This document shows, in pieces, positions 9,637-19,603 of a stretch of DNA of 64,000 nucleotides (positions are counted from its first letter, which is position 1; every line of letters starts with the position of its first letter). The notes under the pieces are model-generated. The model saw nothing but the letters and a program-made list of their open reading frames with translations, did not search any database and had not been told where the DNA came from. This DNA is from an uncultured Pelagibacteraceae bacterium. GTDB taxonomy: Bacteria; Pseudomonadota; Alphaproteobacteria; Pelagibacterales; Pelagibacteraceae. Made by a program: the position numbers and the translations under genes. The stretch lies in the NCBI GenBank assembly GCA_902566315.1, contig CACFIL010000002.1, positions 80,450-144,449 of the forward strand, written 5' to 3'.

Positions 9637-10422
9637 ATGTCATATAATTTTAAAAGTAAAAAGATAATTATTTCTGCTGGTGCTACAGGAATTGGTTGGG
9701 CGACAGCAAAAGAGTGTCTTGAAAAAGGTGCAAAAGTATTTTTGTGTGACATAGATCAAAAATCAATAAATAAATTAAAAAAACATCCATTAAATAATAA
9801 AAGATTGTTTAGTTTTCATTGTGATGCTTCAAATGAAAACGATGTGACTAATTTTTTTAAAGAAATTAAAAAAAAAACACAAAAAATTGATGCTTTAATT
9901 AATAATGTTGGAGTAGCAGGTCCAACTGGAACTATGGAAAAACTTAAGACAAAAGATTGGGAACAAACATTAAAAATAAATGTAATTAGTCATTTTATTT
10001 TTTCAAAATTAGCAATTCCAATGTTAAAAAAAAATAAAGGTGGTTCTGTAGTTAATCTATCTTCTACTGCAGGTATATTTGGTTTTCCATTAAGATCTCC
10101 GTATTCAGCAAGTAAATGGGCAGTTGTGGGAATGACAAAAACCTTAGCAATGGAATTAGGAAAATTTAAAATTAGAGTTAATGCGATTTGTCCTGGAACT
10201 GTAAAAGGAGACAGGATGGGTAGAGTAATCAGAGATAAAGCAAAATTTTTAAAAATTTCTAAAAAAGCTGTTGAAAGTGAGTTCGTTTCTATGACATCTC
10301 TAAACACTTGGGTTTATGAAAAAGATATTGGGAATATGTGTTGCTATTTAATTTCAGATGAGTCTTCTAGAATTTCAGGACAAGTTGTTGGTGTTGATGG
10401 AAACACTTTAAGAATGCATTAA
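9637..10422 (+). CDS. SDR-family NAD(P)-dependent oxidoreductase
   Basis: AGATGIGWATAKE, NNVGVAGP, YSASKWAVVGMTK; C-terminal SGQVVGVDGN. Confidence 0.88.
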   Translation: MSYNFKSKKIIISAGATGIGWATAKECLEKGAKVFLCDIDQKSINKLKKHPLNNKRLFSFHCDASNENDVTNFFKEIKKKTQKIDALINNVGVAGPTGTMEKLKTKDWEQTLKINVISHFIFSKLAIPMLKKNKGGSVVNLSSTAGIFGFPLRSPYSASKWAVVGMTKTLAMELGKFKIRVNAICPGTVKGDRMGRVIRDKAKFLKISKKAVESEFVSMTSLNTWVYEKDIGNMCCYLISDESSRISGQVVGVDGNTLRMH

Positions 10423-10426
10423 GTTT

Positions 10427-11197
10427 TTATAAACTTTCAATAAATCCTAATAAGTTATTTGTTATTTGCTCAGGAGCCTCTATCAAAAAAGAGTGTTTTA
10501 CATTTGGTATTATAACCAATTTAGAAATTTCAATCTCATTTGACATTCTTTCATTGTGAGAAGGTGTACAACCTCCATCATTTTCTCCTGTCATAAATAA
10601 ACATGGCTTCTTAATTTCTTTTAACCATGAAATCATCTCAGTTTCTGCATATATTTTAAATACGTTGATAAAAACATCTTTATCAGTATCTATAACCTGA
10701 TTTAATCTTCTTGATACAAGATCAGGATTTTTTTCTATGAAGTCATCTGTAAACCACCTCGTGGTTAAATTTTTTAAAGTTTGTTCAACACCTTTATTTT
10801 TTAAATCAGAAATAACATTCCACACTTTTTGTTTATCTTCTTCCGATCTTCCTGCCACCGTGGATAATAAACCTACTGAAATTACTCTTTCGGGAAATTT
10901 TCTTGCATAAGCAGGAGCAATCATACCTCCTAAAGAATGCCCCATAAAATGGGCTTTTTCTATACCTGTTCTTTCTCTAACTCTCTCAAGATCTAAAACA
11001 AGATCATCTAGATTAAAATCTTTATTACTTACGGGTGATTTTCCGTGGCCTCTTAAATCATAAGTTACAACTGTAAACTTATCTTTGAGTTTTGGAGCTA
11101 TGAACCTCCATGCATCCTCTGCTCCTCCTACTCCATGGGTAAAAAAAATTGCAGGTCCTGATCCTGTTACTGAAAAATTACAATCTATGATACTCAT
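10427..11197 (-). CDS. Alpha/beta hydrolase (copy A)
   Basis: THGVGG, GHSLGGM nucleophile elbow, MTGENDGG, VKHSFLIEAPE. Confidence 0.88.
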   Translation of the reverse strand: MSIIDCNFSVTGSGPAIFFTHGVGGAEDAWRFIAPKLKDKFTVVTYDLRGHGKSPVSNKDFNLDDLVLDLERVRERTGIEKAHFMGHSLGGMIAPAYARKFPERVISVGLLSTVAGRSEEDKQKVWNVISDLKNKGVEQTLKNLTTRWFTDDFIEKNPDLVSRRLNQVIDTDKDVFINVFKIYAETEMISWLKEIKKPCLFMTGENDGGCTPSHNERMSNEIEISKLVIIPNVKHSFLIEAPEQITNNLLGFIESL

Positions 11198-11203
11198 AGA
11201 TAT

Positions 11204-12238
11204 TTATGCTACTTGAATGTTTGATTTTTTAAAATATGGAATTACATTTTCACCAATTCTATGCATCGACTCTATTAAATCTTTTTGTGATTGACCAAAA
11301 CTTGAACTAAGAATAATTTCGTCAACTCCAGCCTCGGCATAGACACTTAACTTATCAATCATCTCATTCAAAGGACAGATCAAAAGATTTTCTTTTAATT
11401 CGTCTAAAGTTTGTTTTCTAGGCAAAGCTTCAATATTTCCTTCATTTACTTTACCAGGACCAGAAAACATATTATCAAATCGTTTGTAATATTCGTAAGC
11501 AAGTTTTGTTTTTTCTCTAGCTTCATTTTCATCTTTCGCTAAATAAGCCATACGTTGCATAGAAAGTTTTAGCAGTTTGCCCTCTTCCCCTAACTTTGTA
11601 CAACCTTCTTTAAACGCATTCACTCTACTTAATAAAAGATCTTTAGTACCTGACAATACTGTTGATTGAACATGAAATCCCCTTGATGCTGCATCTTTAA
11701 TACTTTCTAAATTCATGGCAGCTATCATCATTTGTACAGGATTACTTATTGGTCGAGGCATAATAGTGATTGGTTCAAAATCATAGAATTTACCTTTATA
11801 TGAAACCTCTTTGTTTTTTAACAATAATTGTAATACCTCGAGCGACTCTATAAATTTTTCTTTTGATTTTTCTATGGGAGTTCCTAATCTTTGCATCTCC
11901 CAAGCAAAAGCACCTCTTCCAACGCCTAAAATTAATCTGCCATCAGTTAAAATATCTGCGGTTGCGACGTCACCAGCATATGTTCTCATATCGTGAAGAG
12001 GCAAAACAACTATTCCAGTTGTTATTTTAATATTTTTTGTGATAGATGCAATTTTTACAGCCATCTGCAAAGGTGATGGCATCATAAGTAAATTTATTAA
12101 ATGATGTTCAGGAATTGATACTGTTGCATAACCAAGTTTATCTGCAACAACACATTCTTCCAACATATTTTTAAAATGTTGTTTTGAACCAACATTTGTA
12201 TCCGGCATGTAGCTAGTTAAGAAGTGGTTAAAGTCCAT
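11204..12238 (-). CDS. LLM-class (luciferase-like) flavin-dependent oxidoreductase (copy A)
   Basis: 344 aa; SIPEHHL, ITTGIVVLPLHDM, LILGVGRGAFAWEMQRLG. Confidence 0.87.
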   Translation of the reverse strand: MDFNHFLTSYMPDTNVGSKQHFKNMLEECVVADKLGYATVSIPEHHLINLLMMPSPLQMAVKIASITKNIKITTGIVVLPLHDMRTYAGDVATADILTDGRLILGVGRGAFAWEMQRLGTPIEKSKEKFIESLEVLQLLLKNKEVSYKGKFYDFEPITIMPRPISNPVQMMIAAMNLESIKDAASRGFHVQSTVLSGTKDLLLSRVNAFKEGCTKLGEEGKLLKLSMQRMAYLAKDENEAREKTKLAYEYYKRFDNMFSGPGKVNEGNIEALPRKQTLDELKENLLICPLNEMIDKLSVYAEAGVDEIILSSSFGQSQKDLIESMHRIGENVIPYFKKSNIQVA

Positions 12239-12274
12239 GTGTTTAATTTACCATTTTAATTTTTCTTAAGATAT

Positions 12275-13219
12275 CTATTTTCTAATTTTATTTTCATATT
12301 TTTTTCTAAATAGTTGTAAATTGACTAAATACTCGTCTCTTATATTTGACAGTTGATTAATTGATTTTCCTCTAGATTGTTTTTTGGTACCTGAAATCAA
12401 CCTTTCTGAGAGTTTTTTTGATAATTTTGGCGCTTTAAGCTTGGTCCATGGAAGTTTTAATGCTGGCCCAAACTGTTCTAACATATGCTTCATCCCAGCC
12501 TTTCCACCCGCTAAATGGAAGGTTAAAAATGTTCCCATTAAAGAATATCTTAAACCGGGACCATCCTCTATGGCTCTATCTAAATCCTCAGTTGTAGCAT
12601 ATCCATTATTAATAATATGTAACGCCTCTCTCCATAAGGCTTCTTGAAGTCTATCAGATAAATAACCAGGTAATTCTTTTTTTAGAACTATCGGATTCAT
12701 TGAAATAGACTTATAAAATTTATTCGCAACTTTTAAAGATTTCTCACTAGTTTTTTTACCAGGAACTATTTCTACCAAAGGTAACAAATATACAGGATTG
12801 AATGGATGGCCAATAATACCTCTCTGAATATTTTTACATTTTGAAAAAATCTTTGATGGCAACAATCCTGAAGAACTTGATGAAATTAAAACATTTTTTT
12901 TGCAACTTTTAGAAATTTCCCTCATTAAAACAGTTTTTAAATTATAATTTTCTGGTGCACATTCTTGAATAAAATCAGCATCTTTAACTGCTTCTTCTAA
13001 AGATAGATAAAATTTTAAATTATTTAAATTTATTTTTTTTTTGTTAAAAAGTTTTTTTACATATGGAAGTGCTCTTTTTATTTCGTTAATCAAAATTTTT
13101 TTTTGCTTAAGATTTTTGTCGTAAGCATAAACGATTTTATTATGAGCTAAAAATCTTATAATCCACCCTATTCCGATTACACCTGTTCCAACTACAGCAA
13201 CTTTTTTAATTTTTAACAT
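12275..13219 (-). CDS. 3-hydroxyacyl-CoA dehydrogenase-family protein, probable L-carnitine dehydrogenase
   Basis: Rossmann VAVVGTGVIGIGWIIRFLAHN; EDGPGLRYSLMGTFLTFHLAGG; adjacent to BKACE. Confidence 0.8.
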   Translation of the reverse strand: MLKIKKVAVVGTGVIGIGWIIRFLAHNKIVYAYDKNLKQKKILINEIKRALPYVKKLFNKKKINLNNLKFYLSLEEAVKDADFIQECAPENYNLKTVLMREISKSCKKNVLISSSSSGLLPSKIFSKCKNIQRGIIGHPFNPVYLLPLVEIVPGKKTSEKSLKVANKFYKSISMNPIVLKKELPGYLSDRLQEALWREALHIINNGYATTEDLDRAIEDGPGLRYSLMGTFLTFHLAGGKAGMKHMLEQFGPALKLPWTKLKAPKLSKKLSERLISGTKKQSRGKSINQLSNIRDEYLVNLQLFRKKYENKIRK

Positions 13220-14106
13220 TACTTGTGTTTAACAAGCTTAAGTTTTGTCCTAGTTTCCTCTGCTGTCATTATTGATGCTCCAAGATCTGTAACTATCCTT
13301 ATTGCTTTCTCTACTAATTGAGCATTTGTTGCTAGTTTGCCCTTTGATAAATATAAGTTATCCTCCAAACCTACTCTTGGGTTTCCTCCCATTACAACTG
13401 TTTGAGCTACAAATGGCATTTCGTTTTTTGAAATTGCAAAACCTGACCACACTCCTTCTTTAGGCATTATGTCTTTCATGGCTTGCATTGCTAATGGGGT
13501 AGCGGGAGCTCCCCAAGGAATACCTAAACACATTTGAAACATTGGCGGATCATCAAGTAAGCCTTCTTTGTACAATTGCGATCCAAACCACATATTTCCT
13601 AAATCAAATGCCTCTATTTCTGGCTTAACTTTAATCTCTTGTAATTTTTTTGCAGCCTTTCTTAAATCATTTGGTGTATTAACTGTAATTACAGAACCAT
13701 CTCCAAAATTTAATGTACCCGCATCTAAAGTACAAATTTCAGGTAAAAATTGTTCTGCATTAGCTATTCTTTCCATTACATTTGCCATGTCGGTCATAGG
13801 GCCAAAATCTAGAGGATTTTTACCTTGACCAATGTCCAAATCACCACCCATCCCAGTTGTTAAATTTAAAATAACATCTGTTTCACTTGATCTAATTCTA
13901 TCTACTACTTCTTTATATAATTCCAGTCTTCTGCTTGGTGTTCCGTCTTCTTCTCGTACATGAATATGAGCAATTGCAGCTCCCGCTTTTGCTGCCTCTA
14001 TTGCTGATTTAGCTATTTGCTCTGGAGTTTTTGGTAAATCAGGATGTTTGCTTGCAGTATCTCCAGATCCAGTAACTGCGCATGAGATAAAAACGTTATT
14101 GTTCAT
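13219..14106 (-). CDS. BKACE-family protein, probable 3-dehydrocarnitine:acetyl-CoA trimethylamine transferase/cleavage enzyme
   Basis: AVTGSGDTASKHPDLPKTPEQIAKSAIEAAKAGAAIAHIHVREEDGTPSR is typical of BKACE (DUF849). Confidence 0.85.
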   Translation of the reverse strand: MNNNVFISCAVTGSGDTASKHPDLPKTPEQIAKSAIEAAKAGAAIAHIHVREEDGTPSRRLELYKEVVDRIRSSETDVILNLTTGMGGDLDIGQGKNPLDFGPMTDMANVMERIANAEQFLPEICTLDAGTLNFGDGSVITVNTPNDLRKAAKKLQEIKVKPEIEAFDLGNMWFGSQLYKEGLLDDPPMFQMCLGIPWGAPATPLAMQAMKDIMPKEGVWSGFAISKNEMPFVAQTVVMGGNPRVGLEDNLYLSKGKLATNAQLVEKAIRIVTDLGASIMTAEETRTKLKLVKHK

Positions 14107-14141
14107 AATTTATTTTTCAACTATATTTTAAAATCATACAA

Positions 14142-14867
14142 ATGGAAATATCTGAATTACAAAAAGAATTAGCTGCAACTTTTAGATGGACAGCAAGACT
14201 AAATATGCACGAGGGTGTTGCAAACCATTTTAGTGCATGCGTTCCAGACTCTTCTGATTTTTATGTAAATAAAGCAGGCATTCACTTTAGTAATATGAAG
14301 GCTAGCGATTTAATCTTAGTGACTAAAGAAAATAAAGAAGAACTGAAGAATAAACCAGACATTATTGATCCAACAGCTCTATATATACATAGTGCAATTC
14401 ATGAAAAAGCAGCTCATGCAAGGTGCATTTTTCATGTTCATTCAAAATATGCAACTGCCCTCTCTACTCTAAAAGATCCTGTTATGAAACCTATCGATCA
14501 AAATACAATGATGTTTTACAATAGAGTATCTGCATTCAAAGAATTTGGAGGTCTAGGACTGGAGGAAGAAGCAATAAAAATGGCAAATGCTTTAGGAAAC
14601 AAACAACACATGTTGCTTGCAAATCATGGAATTTTAACCACGGGAAGAACTGTGGCTGAAGGTTTTAACTCTCTTTATTATTTTGAGAGAGCAGCACAGA
14701 CGTATCTTACAGCTTTATCAACAAACCAGGAACTTAATGTTGTAAGCCATGAAATTGCAGAAAAAACTGCAGAGGAGCATGAAAATTTTCCCACAGATTT
14801 TGCAAATTTATTTTTATCTCAAATTAGGATAATTTTAGATAAAGAAGAGCCAGATTATAAAAATTAA
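14142..14867 (+). CDS. Class II aldolase/adducin-family protein
   Basis: IHSAIHEKAAHARCIFHVHSKYATALS and LLANHGILTTGRTVAEGFNSLYYFERAAQ. Confidence 0.85.
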   Translation: MEISELQKELAATFRWTARLNMHEGVANHFSACVPDSSDFYVNKAGIHFSNMKASDLILVTKENKEELKNKPDIIDPTALYIHSAIHEKAAHARCIFHVHSKYATALSTLKDPVMKPIDQNTMMFYNRVSAFKEFGGLGLEEEAIKMANALGNKQHMLLANHGILTTGRTVAEGFNSLYYFERAAQTYLTALSTNQELNVVSHEIAEKTAEEHENFPTDFANLFLSQIRIILDKEEPDYKN

Positions 14868-14868
14868 G

Positions 14869-15729
14869 ATGGACTTAGATAAATTAAAAGTAAGAAGAAG
14901 TTTTATATTTACACCAGGGCTTCACCCTGAAATGTTTCCGAAAGCAATTGCATCAGGGGCTGATATGGTTTGTATTGAATTAGAAGATGGGATAGCAATA
15001 AATGACAAAGGACAAGCACGAAAAAATACCATAGAAGCACTTAAAACGCTCGAAGTTAAAAATGATGTAGAATTAGTTGTAAGGTTTAATAATCAAAGAA
15101 CTAAATTTGGTCTTTTAGATCTAGAAGCTTTTATCTCAAGTAAAGTAAATCTAAAGGCAATTATGTTACCAAAAGTTAAAACACCAGATGAAATAACATT
15201 TATAGACGATCTACTAACAGACTGTAATTTAGATACCGATCTTCATGTTATTATGGAAACAAATGAAGCTTTAGAAAATATTTATAATATTGCTCATGCT
15301 AGCAAGAGAATAGTAGCTTTATACTTTGGTGGTGTTGATATGGCTGCAGAGCTTAGAGTTGAAAATAAATGGGAAAATCTAGTTCACGCAAGATCAAAGT
15401 TGGTTCATGCAGGTGCAAGTGTAGGTGTAGACGTTATAGATGTGCCTTATTTAGATCTAGAAAACATGGATGGAATGAGAAAAGAGGCTGAACAAGTAAG
15501 AAATCTAGGATTTACTGGAAAAGGCTCAATTCATCCCAAACAAATTCAAATTTTAAATGAGGTATTTACACCACCAAAAGATGAAATTACTAAGGCAAAA
15601 AAAATATTAGAGGAATTTAATAACTCAAATACAGGTTTAGTAGTTATAGATGGTAAGCTAATTGAAAAACCCGTTCTTAGAGAAATGAAAAGAAAAATAC
15701 TAATAGCTGAAAAAATTAATAAGGGTTAA
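14869..15729 (+). CDS. HpcH/HpaI aldolase / CitE-like CoA ester lyase-family protein
   Basis: RRSFIFTPGLHPEMFPKAIASGADMVCIELEDGI...KGSIHPKQI. Confidence 0.85.
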   Translation: MDLDKLKVRRSFIFTPGLHPEMFPKAIASGADMVCIELEDGIAINDKGQARKNTIEALKTLEVKNDVELVVRFNNQRTKFGLLDLEAFISSKVNLKAIMLPKVKTPDEITFIDDLLTDCNLDTDLHVIMETNEALENIYNIAHASKRIVALYFGGVDMAAELRVENKWENLVHARSKLVHAGASVGVDVIDVPYLDLENMDGMRKEAEQVRNLGFTGKGSIHPKQIQILNEVFTPPKDEITKAKKILEEFNNSNTGLVVIDGKLIEKPVLREMKRKILIAEKINKG

Positions 15730-15731
15730 AA

Positions 15732-16199
15732 ATGTCGTTTCATCTTGCCACAAGAAAAATTATCAAAGAGTGGACAGATTATAATGAACATATGAATATG
15801 GCTTATTATATCTTAATCTTTGATCAAGCCTGGGAAACGATGCTTAATAAATTTCAAATGGGTGGTGAAAATGCAAAATCAAATCTGAGAAGTACTATGG
15901 TTGTTGAAACTAGAACTACTTACAATAATGAGGTTAAAGAAAATCAAGAAGTAGAGGTATATTGCACTCATTTTGACCATGATAAAAAAAGATTACATTT
16001 AAAATGTGAGATGTATGAAAAAGAAACTAAAACTCTTGCTGCTACAATGGAAAGTTTATCACTTTATATTGACTTGGGGAAAAGAAAGGTCACAGAATTT
16101 GAGGAAGATAAGCTAAAAATAATGGGTGAATTTATTAATGAAAATAAATCAAGTTTTAAGTCTGAAAACTTAGAATTATCTGGTAGATTAAAAAAATAG
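15732..16199 (+). CDS. Thioesterase-family protein, candidate betainyl-CoA thioesterase
   Basis: Hotdog-type EWTDYNEHMNMAYYILIFDQAWETML; located beside BKACE and the carnitine dehydrogenase. Confidence 0.75.
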   Translation: MSFHLATRKIIKEWTDYNEHMNMAYYILIFDQAWETMLNKFQMGGENAKSNLRSTMVVETRTTYNNEVKENQEVEVYCTHFDHDKKRLHLKCEMYEKETKTLAATMESLSLYIDLGKRKVTEFEEDKLKIMGEFINENKSSFKSENLELSGRLKK

Positions 16200-16202
16200 A
16201 TT

Positions 16203-17030
16203 ATGGAAATAAAATTAGTATCAGGTGCATTAGGAGCAGAAGTAAAAGGCATCGATTTAAAAGATAGTTCTTTAGAAAATTGGAAAAAAATAAATAATTT
16301 ATTATTAGAACACAAGGCTTTATTCTTTAGAGATCAAGATATTACATCGGAAGAACAGATAAATTTAGCAAAACATTTTGGTCCATTAGAAAGACATATT
16401 TATGTTAAAGGAAGAAAAGATTATCCTGAAATACTAAGAATAATTAAAGCTCCAGAAGAAAAAAGACAATGGGGTGAAACTTGGCATACTGACGTAAGTT
16501 ATAATCCAAAACCAACAAAAGTAATTATATTAAGATCAATTAAAGTTCCTCCAGTTGGTGGAGATACAATGTTTTCTAATATGGAAATTGCTTACGATAC
16601 ATTAAGTGATGAAATTAAAGATAAGGTTAAGGATAAAAAAGCCATTCATAGTTCTTTAGGTGCGGCAGCATTTGTTGAAGCATATAAGGAAATGGAAGGG
16701 AATGGTAATCTAGATGAATATTCAAATTCTCATCCAGTAGTTAGAACTCATCCTGAAACAGGAAAAAAAATTTTGTATGTAAATTCAATGTATACAAAAA
16801 AAATTTTAGATTTAGATGAAAATGAAAGTTCAGATATTTTAAATGAAATATTTTTACATCAAGAAAGACTTGATTTTACATGCAGGTTTAAATGGACTGA
16901 AAATGCTGTAGCAATTTGGGACAATAGAAGCACCCTTCACCAAGGTCTGACTGATTTTTTTCCTGGCAGAGGATTGGGCCATGAAAGAGTTATGGACAGG
17001 ATTGCAGTAGAGGGCGATAATCCAAATTAA
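16203..17030 (+). CDS. TauD/TfdA-family dioxygenase
   Basis: ALFFRDQDITSEEQ...WHTDVSYNPKPTKVIIL...GGDTMFSNM...IWDNRSTLHQG. Confidence 0.9.
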   Translation: MEIKLVSGALGAEVKGIDLKDSSLENWKKINNLLLEHKALFFRDQDITSEEQINLAKHFGPLERHIYVKGRKDYPEILRIIKAPEEKRQWGETWHTDVSYNPKPTKVIILRSIKVPPVGGDTMFSNMEIAYDTLSDEIKDKVKDKKAIHSSLGAAAFVEAYKEMEGNGNLDEYSNSHPVVRTHPETGKKILYVNSMYTKKILDLDENESSDILNEIFLHQERLDFTCRFKWTENAVAIWDNRSTLHQGLTDFFPGRGLGHERVMDRIAVEGDNPN

Positions 17031-18617
17031 ATGCAAGCTTTCGATTATCTCATAGTTGGTGCTGGTTCAGCTGGATGTGTAGTAGCAAATAGGCTATCTG
17101 AGAATCCTAACAATTCTGTAGCTATTTTTGAGGCAGGTGGATCTAGTGATATTTGGAAGGTTAAAATGCCATTAGCTCTTCTATATACGATGCATGATCC
17201 CAAATATAATTGGAAATATTATTCAGAACCTGAGCCATATTTGAACAATAGACGTGTTTTTTGCCCAAGAGGAAAGATGATTGGAGGATGCTCATCTCAT
17301 AATGGAATGGTCTTTGTAAGAGGAAATAGAGATGACTATACAAGATGGGAAAACTTTGGTTTGGATGATTGGTCCTATGATAAAGTTCTTCCTTATTTTA
17401 AGAAGATTGAAACTTGGTCTGAAGGTGAAAATCAATACAGAGGATCATTGGGTCCACTTCCGATAAATTTATCTAAAAATTCAAATCCACTATTTAAAGC
17501 ATTTATTGATGCTGCAGCTGAAGCAGGTCACAAAACAAATATAGATATGAATGGTGAAGAACAAGAGGGTTTTGGTATGTTTGATACAACAATGCATCAA
17601 GGTGAGAGAGCTGGAGTTGCCAAGTATTATTTAAACCCTGTTAAAAATAGAAAAAATTTAAATATTTTAAAAAACTCATTTGTTGAAAAGATACTATTTG
17701 AAGGAAAAAAAGCAGTTGGTCTTCAAGTAAAAATAAATAACAAAGTTGAAAAGATTTATGCAAATAAAGAAGTAATTTTGAGTGGAGGATCTATAAATTC
17801 TCCACAATTATTAATGTTATCTGGTATAGGTGACGAAACTCATCTTAGAGATAATGGTATTAAAGTTATTCATCACTCAAAGGGGGTTGGAAAAAATTTA
17901 CAAGATCATCTTGAAACTTACATACAGCAAAAATGTAAAACTCCTAATACACTTTACACATATACAAAATTAATACCTAAAATTTTAGCAGGTATGCAAT
18001 GGTTTATGTTTAAATCTGGACCTTGCTCAAAATCATTTTTGGAGGCTGGTGGTTTTGCAAAATCATCACCAGAAAGAAAAGTTGCTAACATTCAATTTCA
18101 TTTTTTTCCATCATTTGTGATAAATCATGGCCTAGAAGATCCTGACTCACATGGTTACCAATTACATGCAAGTCCAAATCATCCAAAAAGTAGAGGTGAA
18201 ATAACACTTAATTCCTCAGACCCGTATGATTATCCTAAAATATTATTTAACTATTTAAAAGAAGAAGAAGATCTTAAACAAACAAGAGAATGTATTCATG
18301 TTGCAAGAAAAATTCTATCACAGCCAGCTTTAGCAGAGCATGCTGGTGATGAAGTTGGGCCAGGTTTTGATGCACAGTCAGATGATGAATTAAATGAATA
18401 TGTTAGATCTAAAGCAGATACTGCTTATCATCCTTGTGGAACATGTAAAATGGGAGTTGATGGTATGGCAGTAGTAGACCAGGATTTAAAAGTAAATGGG
18501 ATTGGAAATTTAAGAGTAATTGATGCATCAGTGATACCTGAAATTCCAAGTGCAAATCTAAATGCTCCTACACTAATGATTGCTGAAAAAGGTTCAGAGG
18601 CAATTTTAAATAATTAA
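17031..18617 (+). CDS. GMC-family oxidoreductase (choline dehydrogenase-like)
   Basis: DYLIVGAGSAGCVVANRLSE, GGCSSHNGMVFVRGNRDDY, YHPCGTCKMG. Confidence 0.92.
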   Translation: MQAFDYLIVGAGSAGCVVANRLSENPNNSVAIFEAGGSSDIWKVKMPLALLYTMHDPKYNWKYYSEPEPYLNNRRVFCPRGKMIGGCSSHNGMVFVRGNRDDYTRWENFGLDDWSYDKVLPYFKKIETWSEGENQYRGSLGPLPINLSKNSNPLFKAFIDAAAEAGHKTNIDMNGEEQEGFGMFDTTMHQGERAGVAKYYLNPVKNRKNLNILKNSFVEKILFEGKKAVGLQVKINNKVEKIYANKEVILSGGSINSPQLLMLSGIGDETHLRDNGIKVIHHSKGVGKNLQDHLETYIQQKCKTPNTLYTYTKLIPKILAGMQWFMFKSGPCSKSFLEAGGFAKSSPERKVANIQFHFFPSFVINHGLEDPDSHGYQLHASPNHPKSRGEITLNSSDPYDYPKILFNYLKEEEDLKQTRECIHVARKILSQPALAEHAGDEVGPGFDAQSDDELNEYVRSKADTAYHPCGTCKMGVDGMAVVDQDLKVNGIGNLRVIDASVIPEIPSANLNAPTLMIAEKGSEAILNN

Positions 18618-18652
18618 TATTATTATTACTACTGATTTGATATAGGTGTCTC

Positions 18653-19603
18653 ATGGATACAAACCAAAATACCAGAGGTATTTTTTTTATAATGACTGGT
18701 ATGGCTTTTTTTTCAATACAAGATTCTCTAATTAAGTTTATTTTTGAGGATATTGCTTTATTCGAGCTTTATTTTGGAAGAACCCTTATACAATCAGTAT
18801 TTTTGCTATGCTTTGTTTTAATAACTAAAAAAACAATATCTTTAAAAACACATTACCCATTATTAACACTGATAAGAGTTGTATGTTTTTTCTTTGGTTT
18901 TAGTTTTTTTTATATTTCACTGACCTTTATGACACTTGCTATGACAAGTGCACTATTTTTCTCCTGCCCGTTCTTTATGTCTATGTTTGCTAAATTTTTC
19001 TTAAAAGAAAAAATTGGAATTAGAAGATGGAGTGCAATAGTAGTTGGATTTATTGGTGTATTGATTGTTTTAAATCCATCTTTAGATGATTTTAATTTCT
19101 TTAAATTAGCACCTGTAGCATGCGCTCTTTGTTATTCAATCTCGATGACTATAACAAAATATACATCTGATAAAGATACTATCTATACTCAAATGACATG
19201 GCTCTATATTTTTGCATTATTTGCAAGTTTGGTAATATTTTTTGTTAGTGGTGATGGAAAATTTAATACTTTTACAGATCCAACTTTGCAATTTATTGTG
19301 AGAGAATGGTTTACTAATCCAGGGGAGGCTTGGCCTTATGTTTTAATTATGGGAATAGTTGCATCGATTTCGTTTTTTTGTGTATTTGCTGCTTATAGTA
19401 TTGCCTCCCCATCGGTTGTTTCATTATTTGAGTATTCATACATAGTGTTTGCAATGGTAGCTGGTTACATATTATTTGAAACAATTCCAGTACCAAGAAC
19501 TTTTCTTGGAGCAACAATAATTATTGGCGCTGGTGCGTATATTTATTTTAGAGAAAAAGTACGAGGACAAATGATTGCTACAGATACACCAACAAATAGA
19601 TGA
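18653..19603 (+). CDS. EamA/DMT-family transporter
   Basis: 316 aa, multi-TM, duplicated EamA architecture. Confidence 0.85.
   Translation: MDTNQNTRGIFFIMTGMAFFSIQDSLIKFIFEDIALFELYFGRTLIQSVFLLCFVLITKKTISLKTHYPLLTLIRVVCFFFGFSFFYISLTFMTLAMTSALFFSCPFFMSMFAKFFLKEKIGIRRWSAIVVGFIGVLIVLNPSLDDFNFFKLAPVACALCYSISMTITKYTSDKDTIYTQMTWLYIFALFASLVIFFVSGDGKFNTFTDPTLQFIVREWFTNPGEAWPYVLIMGIVASISFFCVFAAYSIASPSVVSLFEYSYIVFAMVAGYILFETIPVPRTFLGATIIIGAGAYIYFREKVRGQMIATDTPTNR

Noticed and set aside
9990-10307. 105-aa minus-strand ORF antisense to the SDR gene
   Set aside because: Shadow ORF; the SDR motifs are on the opposite strand.
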